From NCBI RefSeq assembly GCF_047675955.1, contig NC_132904.1:60259435-60323434 (forward strand): a stretch of 64,000 bases of DNA, given 5' to 3'. The stretch's first letter is position 1, and every line of letters starts with the position of its first letter. Made by a program: the position numbers and the translations under genes. Shown here piece by piece: positions 24,072 to 36,308 of this stretch. The DNA is from Chlorocebus sabaeus (Eukaryota > Chordata > Mammalia > Primates > Cercopithecidae). The notes beneath the pieces were generated by a model. It was not told where the DNA came from. It ran no database searches and worked only from the letters and a program-made list of their open reading frames with translations.

Positions 24072-27000
24072 GTTGTTGTGGAAATGGCAAAGGGATATTT
24101 GGAAGCCCATAGAGGGCTATGGTGAAAAAGGAAATATCTTCCGTTCAAAACTGGAAAGAAGCTTTCTGAGAAACTGCTCTGTGTTTTGTTAATTCATCTC
24201 ACAGAGTTACATCTTTCCCTTCAAGAATCCTTTCGCTAAGGCTGTTCTTGTGGAATTTGCAAAGTGATATTTGGAAGCGCATAGAGGGCTATGGTGAAAA
24301 AGGAAATACCGTCCGTTCAAAACTGGAAAGAAGCTTTCTGAGAAACTGCTCGGTGTTCTGTTAATTCATCTCACAGAGTTATATCTTTCTCTTCAAGAAG
24401 CCTTTCGATAAGGCTGTTCTTGTGGAATTGGCAAAGGGATATTTGGAAGCCCATAGAGGGCTATGGAGAAAAAGGAAATATCTTCCGTTCAAAACTAGAA
24501 AGAAGCTTTCATAGAAACTGCTCTGTGTTCTGTTAATTCATCTCACAGAGTTACATCTTTCCCTTCAAGAAGCCTTTCGCTAAGGCTGTTCTTGTGGAAT
24601 TGGCAAAGGGATATTTGGAAGCCCATAGAGGGCTACGCTGAAAAAGGAAATATCTTCCGTTCAAAACTGGAAAGAAGCTTTCTGAGAAACTGCTCTGTGT
24701 TCTGTTAATTCATCTCACAGAGTTACATCTTTCCCTTCAAGAAACCTTTTGCTAAGGCTGTTCTTGTGGAATTGGCAAAGGGATATTTGGAAGCCCATAG
24801 AGGGCTACGGTGAAAAAGGAAATATCTTCCGTTCAAAACTGGAAAGAAGCTTTCTGAGAAACTGCTCTGTGTTCTGTTAATTCATCTCACAGAGTTACAT
24901 CTTTCCCGTCAAGAAACCTTTCGCTAAGGCTGTTTTTCTGGAATTGGCAAAGGGATATTTGGAAGCCCATAGAGGGCTATGGTGAAAAAGGAATTATCTT
25001 CCGTTCAAAACTGGAAAGAAGCTTTCTGAGAAACTACTCTGTGTTCTGTTAATTCATCTCACAGAGTTACATCTTTCCCTTCAAGAAGCCTTTCGCTAAG
25101 GCTGTTCTTGTGGAATTGGCAAAGGGATATTTGGAAGCCCATAGAGGGCTATGGTGAAAAAGGAAATATCTTCCGTTCAAAACTGGAAAGAACCGTTCTG
25201 AGAAACTGCTCTGTGTTCTGTTAATTAATCTCACAGAGTTACATCTTTCCCTTCAAGAAGCATTTCGCTAAGGCTGTTCTTGTGGAATTGGCAATGGGAT
25301 ATTTGGAAGCCCATAGAGGGCTATGGTGAAAAAGGAAATATCTTCCGTTTAAAACTGGAAAGAAGCTTTCAGAGAAACCCCTCTATGTTCTGTTAATTCA
25401 TCTCACAGAGTTACATCTTTCTCTTCAAGAAGCCTTTCTCTAAGGCTGTTCTTTTGGAATTGGCAAAGTGATATTTGGAAGCCCTTAGTGGGCCACGGTG
25501 AAAAAGGAAATATATTCCGTTCAAAACTGGAAAGAAGCTTTCTGAGAAACTGCTCTGTGTTATGTTAATTCATCTCACAGAGTTACATCTTTCCCTTCAA
25601 GAATCCTTTCGCTAAGGCTGTTCTTGTGGAATTGGCAAAGTGATATTTGGAAGCGCGTAGAGGGCTATGGTGAAAAGGGAAATACCCTCCGTTCAAAACT
25701 GGAAAGAAGCTTTCTGAGAAACTGCTCGGTGTTCTGTTAATTCATCTCACAGAGTTATATCTTTCCCTTCAAGAAGCCTTTCGATAAGGCTGTTCTTGTG
25801 GAATTGGCAAAGGGATATTTGGAAGCCCCTAGATGGCTATGGAGCAAAAGGAAATATCTTCCGTTCAAAACTGGAAAGAAGCTTTCATAGAAACTGCTCT
25901 GTGTTCTGTTAATTCATCTCACAGAGTTACATCTTTCCCTTCAAGAAGCCTTTCGCTAAGGCTGTTCTTGTGGAATTGGCAAAGGGATATTTGGAAGCCC
26001 ATAGAGGGCTATGGTGAAAAACGAAATATCTTCCGTTCAAAACTGGAAAGAAGCTTTCTGAGAAACTGCTCTGTGTTCTGTTAATTCATCTCACAGAGTT
26101 ACATCTTTCCCTTCAAGAATCCTTTCGCTAAGGCTGTTCTTGTGGAATTGGCAAAGTGATATTTGGAAGCGCGTAGAGGGCTATGGTGAAAAAGGAAATA
26201 CCCTCCGTTCAAAACAGGAAAGAAGCTTTCTGAGAAACTGCTCGGTATTCTGTTAATTCATCTCACAGAGTTATATCTTTCCCTTCAAGAAGCCTTTCGA
26301 TAACGCTGTTCTAGTGGAATTGGCAAAGGGATATTTGGAAGACCCTAGAGGGCTATGGAGCAAAAGGAAATATCTTCCGTTCAAAACTGGAAAGAAGCTT
26401 TCATAGAAACTGCTCTGTGTTCTGTTAATTCATCTCACAGAGTTACATCTTTCCCTTCAAGAAGCCTTTCGCTAAGGCTGTTCTTGTGGAATTGGCAAAG
26501 GGATATTTGGAAGCCCATAGAGTGCTATGGTGAAAAAGGAAATATCTTCCCTTCAAATCTGGAAAGAAGCTTTCTGAGAAATTGCTCTGTGTTCTGTTAA
26601 TTCATCTCACAGAGTTACATCTTTCCCTTCAAGAAGACTTTCGCTAAGGCTGTTCTTGTGGAATTGGCAAAGGGATATTTGGAAGCCCATAGAGGGCTAT
26701 GGTGAAAAAGGAAATATCTTCCGATCAAAACTGGAAAGAAGCTTTCTGAGAAACTGCTCTGTCTTCTGTTAATTCATCTCGCAGAGTTACATCTTTCCCT
26801 TCAAGAAACCTTTGGCTAAAGCTGTTGTTCTGGAATTGGCAAAGGGATATTTGGAAGCCCTTAGAGGGCTATGTTGAAAAAGGAAATATCTTCCGTTCAA
26901 AACTGGAAAGAAGCTTTCTGAGAAAATGCTCTGTGTTTTGTTAATTCATCTCACAGAGTTACATCTTTCCCTTCCATTACCCTTTGACTAAGGCTGTTCT

Positions 27001-28243
27001 TGTGGAATTGGCAAAGGGATATTTGGGAGCCAATAGAAGGCTATGGTGAAAAAGGAAATATCTTCCGTTCAAAACTGGAAAGAATCTTTCTGAGAAACTG
27101 CTCTGTGTTCTGTTAATTCATCTCACAGTGTTACAACTTTCCCTTCAAGAAGCCTTTCGCTAAGGCTGTTCTTGTGGAATTGGCAAAGGGATATTTGGAA
27201 GCCCATAAAGGGCTACGGTGAAAAAGGAAATATCCAGTTCAAAACTGGAAAGAAGCTTTCATAGAAACTGCTCTGTGTTCTGTTAATTCATCTCACAGAG
27301 TTACATCTTTCCCTTCAAGAAGCCTTTCGCTAAGGCTGTTCTTGTTTAATTGGCAAAGGGATATTTGGAAGCCCATAGAGGGCTATGGTGAAAAAGGAAA
27401 TATCTTCCGTTCAAAACTGGAAAGAAGCTTTCTGAGAAACTGCTCTGTGTTTTGTTAATTCATCTCACAGAGTTACATCTTTCCCTTCAAGAATCCTTTC
27501 GCTAAGGCTGTTCTTGTGGAATTTGCAAAGTGATATTTGGAAGCGCATAGAGGGCTATGGTGAAAAAGGAAATACCGTCCGTTCAAAACTGGAAAGAAGC
27601 GTTCTGAGAAACTGCTCGGTGTTCTGTTAATTCATCTCACAGAGTTATATCTTTCCCTTCAAGAAGCCTTTCGATAAGGCTGTTCTTGTGGAATTGGCAA
27701 AGGGATATTTGGAAGCCCATAGAGGGCTATGGAGAAAAAGGAAATATCTTCCGTTCAAAACTAGAAAGAAGCTTTCATAGAAACTGCTCTGTGTTCTGTT
27801 AATTCATCTCACAGAGTTACATCTTTCCCTTCAAGAAGCCTTTCGCTAAGGCTGTTCTTGTGGAATTGGCAAAGGGATATTTGGAAGCCCATAGAGGGCT
27901 ATGGTGAAAAAGGAAATATCTTCCGTTCAAAACTGGAAAGAAGCGTTCTGAGAAACTGCTCTGTGTTCTGTTAATTCATCTCACAGAGTTACATCTTTCC
28001 TTCAAGAAGCATTTCGCTAAGGCTGTTCTTGTGGCATTGGCAAAGGGATATTTGGAAGCCCATAGAGGGCTATGGTGAAAAAGGAAATACCGTCCGTTCA
28101 AAACTGGAAAGAAGCGTTCTGAGAAACTGCTCGGTGTTCTGTTAATTCATCTCACAGAGTTATATCTTTCCCTTCAAGAAGCCTTTCGATAAGGCTGTTC
28201 TTGTGGAATTGGCAAAGGGATATTTGGAAGCCCATAGAGGGCT

Positions 28244-29503
28244 ATGGAGAAAAAGGAAATATCTTCCGTTCAAAACTGGAAAGAAGCTTTCATAGAAACT
28301 GCTCTGTGTTCTGTTAATTCATCTCACAGAGTTACATCTTTCCTTTCAAGAAGCCTTTCGCTAAGGCTGTTCTTGTGGAATTGGCAAAGGGATATTTGGA
28401 AGCCCATAGAGGGCTATGGTGAAAAAGGAAATATCTTCCGTTCAAAACTGGAAAGAAGCGTTCTGAGAAACTGCTCTGTGTTCTGTTAATTCATCTCACA
28501 GAGTTACATCTTTCCCTTCAAGAAGCATTTCGCTAAGGCTGTTCTTGTGGCATTGGCAAAGGGATATTTGGAAGCCCATAGAGGGCTATGGTGAAAAAGG
28601 AAATATCTTCCGTTCAAAACTGGAAAGAAGCTTTCTGAGAATCTGCTCTGTGTTCTGTTAATTCATCTCACAGAGTTACATCTTTCCCTTCAAGAAGCCT
28701 TTCGCTAAGGCTGTTGTTGTGGAAATGGCAAAGGGATATTTGGAAGCCCATAGAGGGCTATGGTGAAAAAGGAAATATCTTCCGTTCAAAACTGGAAAGA
28801 AGCTTTCTGAGAAACTGCTCTTTGTTTTGTTAATTCATCTCACAGAGTTACATCTTTCCCTTCAAGAATCCTTACGCTAATTCTGTTCTTGTGGAATTTG
28901 CAAAGTTATATTTGGAAGCGCATAGAGGGCTATGGTGAAAAAGGAAATACCGTCCGTTCAAAACTGGAAAGAAGCTTTCTGAGAAACTGCTCGGTGTTCT
29001 GTTAATTCATCTCACAGAGTTATATCTTTCCCTTCAAGAAGCCCTTCGATAAGGCTGTTCTTGTGGAATTGGCAAAGGGATATTTGGAAGCCCATAGAGG
29101 GCTATGGAGAAAAAGGAAATATCTTCCGTTCAAAACTGGAAAGAAGCTTTCATAGAAACTGCTCTGTGTTCTGTTAATTCATCTCACAGAGTTACATCTT
29201 TCCCTTCAAGAAGCCTTTCGCTAAGGCTGTTCTTGTGGAATTGGCAAAGGGATATTTGGAAGCCCATAGAGGGCTATGGTGAAAAACGAAATATCTTCCG
29301 TTCAAAACTGGAAAGAAGCTTTCTGAGAAACTGCTCTGTGTTCTGTCAATTCATCTCACAGAGTTACATCTTTCCCTTCAAGAATCCTTTCGCTAAGGCT
29401 GTTGTTGTGGAATTGGCAAAGGGATATTTGGAAGCCCATAGAGGGCTATGGTGAAAAACGAAATATCTTCCGTTCAAAACTGGAAAGAAGCTTTCTGAGA
29501 AAC
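28244..29503 (+). repeat. Internal duplication in block C, right copy
   Basis: This is the partner of 22571-23830, with the same variants in the same order and a few private changes (CTTACGCTAATTCTG at ~28872, GAAGCCCTTCG at ~29039). The ends are approximate. Confidence 0.75.
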
Positions 29504-32500
29504 TGCTCTGTCTTCTGTTAATTCATCTCACAGAGTTACATCTTTCCCTTCAAGAATCCTTTCGCTAAGGCTGTTCTTGTGGAATTTGCAAAGTGATATT
29601 TGGAAGCGCATAGAGGGCTATGGTGAAAAAGGAAATACCGTCCGTTCAAAACTGGAAAGAAGCTTTCTGAGAAACTGCTCGGTGTTCTGTTAATTCATCT
29701 CACAGAGTTATATCTTTCCCTTCAAGAAGCCTTTCGGTAAGGCTGTTCTTGTGGAATTGGCAAAGGGATATTTGGAAGCCCATAGAGGGCTATAGAGAAA
29801 AAGGAAATATCTTCCGTTCAAAACTGGAAAGAAGCTTTCATAGAAACTGCTCTGTGTTCTGTTAATTCATCTCACAGAGTTACATCTTTCCCTTCAAGAA
29901 GCCTTTCGCTAAGGCTGTTCTTGTGGAATTGGCAAAGGGATATTTGGAAGCCCATAGAGGGCTATGGTGAAAAAGGAAATATCTTCCGTTCGAAACTGGA
30001 AAGAAGCGTTCTGAGAAACTGCTCTGTGTTCTGTTAATTCATCTCACAGAGTTACATCTTTCCCTTCAAGAAGCATTTCGCTAAGGCTGTTCTTGTGGCA
30101 TTGGAAAGGGATATTTGGAAGCCCATAGAGGGCTACGGTGAAAAAGGAAATATCTTCCGTTCAAAACTGGAAAGAAGCTTTCTGAGAAACTGCTCTGTGT
30201 TCTGTTAATTCATCTCACAGAGTTACATCTTTCCCTTCAAGAAGCCTTTCGCTAAGGCTGTTGTTGTTGAAATGGCAAAGGGATATTTGGAAGCCCATAG
30301 AGGGCTATGGTGAAAAAGGAAATATCTTCCGTTCAAAACTGGAAAGAAGTTTTCTGAGAAACTGCTCTGTGTTTTGTTAATTCATCTCACAGAGTTACAT
30401 CTTTCCCTTCAAGAATCCTTTCGCTAAGTCTGTTCTTGTTGAATTTGCAAAGTGATATTTGGAAGCGCATAGAGGGCTATGGTGAAAAAGGAAATACCGT
30501 CCGTTCAAAACTGGAAAGAAGCTTTTTGAGAAACTGCTCAGTGTTCTGTTAATTCATCTCACAGATTTATACCTTTCCCTTCAAGAAGCCTTTCGTTAAG
30601 GCTGTTCTTGTGGATTTGGCAAAGGGATATTTGGAAGCCCATAGAGGGCTATGGTGAAAAAGGAAATATCTTCCGTTCAAAACTGGAAAGAAGCGTTCTG
30701 AGAAACTGCTCTGTCTTCTGTTAATTCATCTCACAGAGTTACATCTTTCCCTTCAAGAAACCTTTGGCTAAAGCTGTTGTTCTGGAATTGGCAAAGGGAT
30801 ATTTGGAAGCCCATAGAGGGCTATGGTGAAAAAGGAAATATCTTCCGTTCAAAACTGGAAAGAAGCTTTCTGAGAAACTGCTCTGTGTTCTGTTAATTCA
30901 TCTCACAGAGTTACATCTTTCCCTTCCATTACCCTTTAACTAAGGCTGTTGTTGTGTAATTGGCAAAGGGATATTTGTGAGCCAATAGAGGGCTATGGTG
31001 AAAAACGAAATATCTTCCGTTCAAAACTGGAAAGAAGCTTTCTGAGAAACTGCTCTGTGTTCTGTTAATTCATCTCACAGAGTTACATCTTTCCCTTCAA
31101 GAAGCCTTTCGCTAAGGCTGTTCTTGTGGAATTGGCAAAGGGATATTTGGGAGCCAATAAAGGGCTATGGTGAAAAAGGAAATATCTTCCGTTCAAAACT
31201 GGAAAGAATCTTTCTGAGAAACTGCTCTGTGTTCTGTTAATTCATCTCACAGTGTTACATCTTTCCCTTCAAGAAGCCTTTCGCTAAGGCTGTTCTTGTG
31301 GAATTGGCAAAGGGTTATTTGGAAGCCCATAGAGGGCTATGGTGAAAAAGGAAATATCTTCCGTTCAAAACTGGAAAGAAGCTTTCAGAGAAACCCCTCT
31401 GTGTTCTGTTAATTCATCTCACAGAGTTACATCTTTCTCTTCAAGAAGCCTTTCGCTAAGGCTGTTCTTGTGGAATTGGCAAAGTGATATTTGGAAGCCC
31501 ATAGTGGGCTACGCTGAAAAAGGAAATATCTTCCGTTCAAAACTGGAAAGAAGCTTTCTGAGAAACTGCTCTGTGTTCTGTTAATTCAACACACAGAGCT
31601 ACATCTCTCCATTCAAGAAGCCTTTAGCTAAGGCGGTGCTTGTGGAATTGGCAAAGGGATATTTGGAAGCCCATAGATGTATATGGGGAAAAAGGAAATA
31701 TCTTCCGTTCAAAACTGGAATGAAGCATTCGGAGAAACTGCTCTGTGTTCTGTTAATTCATCTCACAGAGTTACATCTTTCCCTTCAAGAAGCCTTTCGC
31801 TAAGGCTGTTCTTGTGGAATTGGCAAAGGGATATTTGGAAGCCCATAGAGGGCTACGCTGAAAAAGGAAATATCTTCCGTTCAAAACTGGAAAGAAGCTT
31901 TCTGAGAAACTGCTCTGTGTTCTGTTAATTCATCTCACAGAGCTACATCTCTCCCTTCAAGAAGCCTTTCGCTAAGGCGGTTCTTGTGGAATTAGCAAAG
32001 GGATATTTGGAAGCCCATAGATGTCTATATGGAAAAAGGAAATATCTTCCGTTCAAAACTGGAAAGAAGCTTTCGGAGAAACCCCTCTGTGTTCTGTTAA
32101 TTCATCTCACAGAGTTTCATCTTTCCCTTCAAGAAGCCTTTCGCTAAGTCTGTTCTTGTGGAATTGGCAAAGGGATATTTGGAAGCCCATAAAGGTCTAT
32201 GGTGAAAAAGGAAATATCTTCCGTTCAAAACTGGAAAGAATCTTTCTAAGATACTGCTCTGTGTTCTGTTAATTCATCTCACTGAGTTACATCTTTCCCT
32301 TCAAGTAGCATTTCGCTAAGGCTGTTCTTGTGGAATTCGCAAAGGGATATTTGGAAGCCCATAGAAGGCTATGGTGAAAAAGGAAATATCTTCCGTTCAA
32401 AACTGGAAAGAAGCCTTCTGAGAAACCGCTCTGTTTTCTGTTAATTCATCTCACAGAGTTACATATTTATCTTCAACAAGCCTTTCGCTAAGGCTGTTCT

Positions 32501-32924
32501 TGTGGAATTGGCAAAGAGATATTTGGAAGGCCATAAAGGGCTACGGAGAAAAAGGAAATATCCCGTTCAAAACTGGAAAGAAGCTTTCTGTGAAACTGCT
32601 CTGTGTTCTGTTAATTCTTCTCACAGAGTTACATCTTTCCCTTCAAGAAGCCTTTCGATAAGGCTGTTCTTGTGGAATTGGCAAAGGGATATTTGGAAGC
32701 CCATATAGGGCTATGGTGAAAAAGGAAATATCTTCCGTTCAAAACTGGAAAGAAGCTTTATGAGAAACTGCTCTGTGTTCTGTTAATTCATCTCACAGAG
32801 TTACATCTTTCCCTTCAAGAAGCCTCTCGCTAAGGCTGTTCTTGTGGAATTGGCAAAGGGATATTTGGAAGCCCATAGAGGGCTATGGTGAAAAAGGAAA
32901 TATCTTCCGTTCAAAACTGGAAAG

Positions 32925-33440
32925 AAGCTTTCTGAGAAACTGCTCTGTGTTTTGTTAATTCATCTCACAGAGTTACATCTTTCCCTTCAAGAATCCTTTC
33001 GCTAAGGCTGTTCTTGAGGAATTGGCAAAGTGATATTTGGAAGCGCATAGAGGGCTATGGTGAAAAAGGAAATACCGTCCGTTCAAAACTGGAAAGAAGC
33101 TTTCTGAGAAACTGCTCGGTGTTCTGTTAATTCATCTCACAGAGTTATATCTTTCCCTTCAAGAAGCCTTTCGATAAGGCTGTTCTTGTGGAATTGGCAA
33201 AGGGATATTTGGAAGCCCATAGAGGGCTATGGAGAAAAAGGAAATATCTTCCGTTCAAAACTGGAAAGAAGCTTTCATAGAAACTGCTCTGTGTTCTGTT
33301 AATTCATCTCACAGTGTTACATCTTTCCCTTCAAGAAGCCTTTCGCTAAGGCTGTTCTTGTGGAATTGGCAAAGGGATATTTGGAAGCCCATAGAGGGCT
33401 ATGGTGAAAAAGGAAATATCTTCCGTGAAAAACTGGAAAG
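32925..33440 (+). repeat. Recurring three-monomer module (reference copy)
   Basis: It is three HindIII-phased monomers of 172 bp. The first has GTGTTTTGTTAATTC, GAATCCTTTCGC and CAAAGTGATATTTGGAAGCGC. The second follows ATACCGTCCG and has CTCGGTG, GTTATATC and TTCGATAAGG. The third follows CTATGGAGAAAAAGG and has CTTTCATAG. Versions of this module recur about two dozen times in the first half of the window, for example near 885, 8390, 16080, 20560, 22100, 24170 and 29500, at irregular spacing. The second-position marks CTCGGTG and TTATATC almost always occur together. Confidence 0.8.
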
Positions 33441-33782
33441 AAGCCTTCTGAGAAACCGCTCTGTGTTCTGTTAATTCATCTCACAGAGTGACATCTTTAT
33501 CTTCAACAAGCCTTTCGCTAAAGCTGTTCTTGTGGAATTGGCAAAGAGATATTTGGAAGGCCATAAAGGGCTACGGTGAATAAGGAAATATCCCGTTCAA
33601 AACTGGAAAGAAGCTTTCTGTGAAACTGCTCTGTGTTCTGTTAATTCTTCTCACAGAGTTACATCTTTCCCTTCAAGAAGCCTTTCGCTAAGGTTGTTCT
33701 TGTGGAATTGGCAAAGGGATATTTGGAAGCCCATAGAGGGCAGAAGTGAAAAAGGAAATATCTTCTGTTCAAAACTGGAAAG
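33441..33782 (+). repeat. Recurring 170+172-bp dimer cassette (reference copy)
   Basis: It begins AAGCCTTCTGAGAAACCGC, has TTTATCTTCAACAAGCC and GGAAGGCCATAAAGGGCTACGG, and is shortened by two bases in ATATCCCGTTC. Next come CTTTCTGTGAAAC, AATTCTTCTCAC, CAGAAGTG and CTTCTGTTC. Related copies lie near 2750 (diverged), 4130, 7030, 15230, 32410, 38030, 41990, 42500, 46790 and 51210. The ATATCCCGTTC form alone also appears near 20354, 56168 and 59089, with ATATCCAGTTC at ~27232. Confidence 0.8.
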
Positions 33783-34126
33783 AAGCTTTCTGAGAAACTG
33801 CTCTGTGTTCTGTTAATTCATCTCACAGAGTTACATCTTTCCCTTCAAGAAGCCTTTCGCTGAGGCTGTTCTTGTGGAATTGGCAAAGGGATATTTGGAA
33901 GCCCATAGAGGGCTATGGTGAAAAAGGAAATATCTTCCGTTCAAAACTGGAAAGAAGCGTTCTGAGAAACTGCTCTGTGTTCTGTTAATTCATCTCACAG
34001 AGTTACATCTTTCCCTTCAAGAAGCATTTCGCTAAGGCTGTTCTTGTGGCATTGGCAAAGGGATATTTGGAAGCCCATAGAGGGCTATGGTGAAAAAGGA
34101 AATATCTTCCGTTCAAAACTGAAAAG

Positions 34127-34272
34127 AAGCTTTCTGATAAATTGCTCTGTGTTCTGTTAATTCATCTCACAGAGTTACATCTTTCCCTTCAAGAAGCCTT
34201 TCGCTAAGGCTGTTCTTGTGGAATTGAGGGCTATGGTGAAAAAGGAAATATCTTCCGTTCAAAACTGGAAAG
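34127..34272 (+). repeat. Truncated 146-bp monomer (B1, first)
   Basis: This is the same 26-bp deletion. It lies 2,036 bp before the second copy, one monomer more than the spacing in A2 and B2. Confidence 0.9.
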
Positions 34273-36162
34273 AAGCTTTCTGAGAAACTGCTCTGTCTTC
34301 CGTTAATTCATCTCACAGAGTTACATCTTTCCCTTCAAGAAACCTTTGGCTAAGGCTGTTGTTCTGGAATTGGCCAAGGGATATTTGGAAGCCCATATAG
34401 GGCTATGGTGAAAAAGGAAATATCTTCCGTTCAAAACTGGAAAGAAGCTTTCAGAGAAACTGCTCTGTGTTCTGTTAATTCATCTCACAGAGTTACATCC
34501 TTCCCTTCAAGAATCCTTTCGATAAGGCTGTTCTTGTTTAATTGGCAAAGGGATATTTGGAAGCCCATAGAGGGATATAGTGAAAAAGGAAATATCTTCT
34601 GTTGAAAACTGGAAAGAAGCTTTCTGAGAAACTGCTCTGTGTTCTGTTAATTCATCTCACAGAGTTACATCTTTCCCTTCAAGAAGCCTTTCGCTAAGGC
34701 TGTTCTTGTGGAATTGGCAAAGGGATATTTGGAAGCCCATAGAGGGCTATGGTGAAAAAGGAAATATCTTCCGTTCAAAACTGGAAAGAAGCTTTCTGAG
34801 AAACTGCTCTGTGTTTTGTTAATTCATCTCACAGAGTTACATCTTTCCCTTCAAGAAGCCTTTCGCTAAGGCTGTTCTTGTGAAATTGGCAAAGGGATAT
34901 TTGGAAGCGCATAGAGGGCTATGATGAAAAAGGAAATATCGTCCGTTCAAAACTGGAAAGAAGCTTTCTGAGAAACTGCTCGGTGTTCTGTTAATTCATC
35001 TCAAAGAGTTATATCCTTCCCTTCAAGAAGCCTTTCGATAAGGCTGTTCTTGTGGAATTCGCAAGGGGATATTTGGAAGCCAATAGAGGGCTATGGAATA
35101 AAAGGAAATATCTTCCGTTCCAAACTGGAAAGTAGCTTTCATAGAATCTGCTCTGTGTTCTGTTAATTCATCTCACAGAGTTACATCTTTCCCTTCAAGA
35201 AGCCTTTCGCTAAGGCTCTTCTTGTGGCATTGGCAAAGGGATATTTGGAAGCCCATAGAGGGCTATGGTGAAAAAGGAAATATCTTCCGTTCAAAACTGG
35301 AAAGAAGCTTTCTGAAAAACTGCTCTGTGTTCTGTTAATTCATCTCACAGAGTTACATCTTTCCCTTCAAGAAGCCTTTCGCTAAGGCTGTTCTTGTGGA
35401 ATTGGCAAAGGGATATTTGGAAGCCCATAGAGGGCTTTGGTGAAAAAGGAAATATCTTCCGTTCAAAACTGGAAAGAAGCGTTCTGAGAAACTGCTCTGT
35501 GTTCTGTTAATTCATCTCACAAAGTTACATCTTCCCTTCAAGTAGCATTTCGCTAAGGCTGTTCTTGTGGCATTGGCAAAGGGATATTTGGACGCCCATA
35601 GAGGGCTATGGTGAAAAAGGCAATATATTCCGTTCATAACAGGAAAGAAGCTTTCTGAGAAACTGCTCTGTGTTCTGTTAACTCATCTCACAGAGCTACA
35701 TCTCTCCCTTCAAGAAGCCTTTCGCTAAGGCTGTTCTTGTGGAATTGGCAAAGGGAAATTTGACGCCCATAGATGTCTATGGGGAAAAAGGAAATATCTT
35801 CCGTTCAAAACTGGACAGAAGCTTTCTGAGAAACTGTTCTGTGTTCCTTTAATTCATCTCACAGAGTTACATCTTTCCCTTCAAGAAGCCTTTCGCTGAG
35901 GCTGTTCTTGTGGAATTGGCAAACGGATATTTGGAAGCCCATAGAGGGCTATGGAGAAAAAGGAAATATCTTCCGTTCAAAACTGGAAAGAAGCTTTCAT
36001 AGAAACTGCTCTGAGTTCTGTTAATTCATCTCACAGAGTTACATCTTTCCCTTCAAGAAGCCTTTCGCTAAGGCTGTTCTTGTGGAATTGGCAAAGGGAT
36101 ATTTGGAAGCCTATAGAGGGCTATGGTGAAAAAGGAAATATCTTCCGTTCAAAACTGGAAAG

Positions 36163-36308
36163 AAGCTTTCTGATAAATTGCTCTGTGTTCTTTTAGTTCA
36201 TCTCACAGAGTTACATCTTTCCCTTCAAGAAGCCTTTCGCTAAGGCTGTTCTTGTGGAATTGAGGGCTATGGTGAAAAAGGAAATATCTTCCGTTCAAAA
36301 CTGGAAAG
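36163..36308 (+). repeat. Truncated 146-bp monomer (B1, second)
   Basis: This is the same 26-bp deletion. The copy has private changes (TTCTTTTAGTTC instead of TTCTGTTAATTC), which distinguish it from its counterparts at 13358 and 49341. Confidence 0.9.

Larger units (their letters stand above)
3370..32678 (+). repeat. Super-unit copy A (29.3 kb)
   Basis: From about 3370 the order of rare variants is repeated from about 32679. The first diagnostic shared variant is CCCATATAGG at 3391/32700, followed by GTTCTTGAGG at 3701/33010. The offset between copies is 29,309, then 29,481 (from about 4.7 kb), 31,002 (from 6.26 kb), 35,470 (from 10.8 kb), 35,984 (from 11.3 kb), 35,811 (from 17.4 kb), 37,873 (from 21.5 kb) and 36,841 (from 24.0 kb). 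Every step is close to a whole number of monomers. Layout: higher-order unit A1, unit A2, then mosaic block C. The left boundary is uncertain by tens of bases because monomers look alike there. Confidence 0.85.
18965..32678 (+). repeat. Mosaic block C of short irregular higher-order repeats
   Basis: This block is dominated by a three-monomer module (TGTTTTGTTAATTC with GAATTTGCAAAGTGATATT; ATACCGTCCG with CTCGGTG and TTATATC; then CTTTCATAG). Copies are spaced irregularly at 2 to 9 monomers. Internal duplications are visible: 19.88-21.21 kb matches 26.76-28.08 kb (offset about 6,876), and 22571-23830 matches 28244-29503 (offset 5,673). No 146-bp monomer and no CAGAAGTG variant is present. It looks like a region amplified by many small unequal exchanges rather than a clean higher-order repeat. 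Confidence 0.7.
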
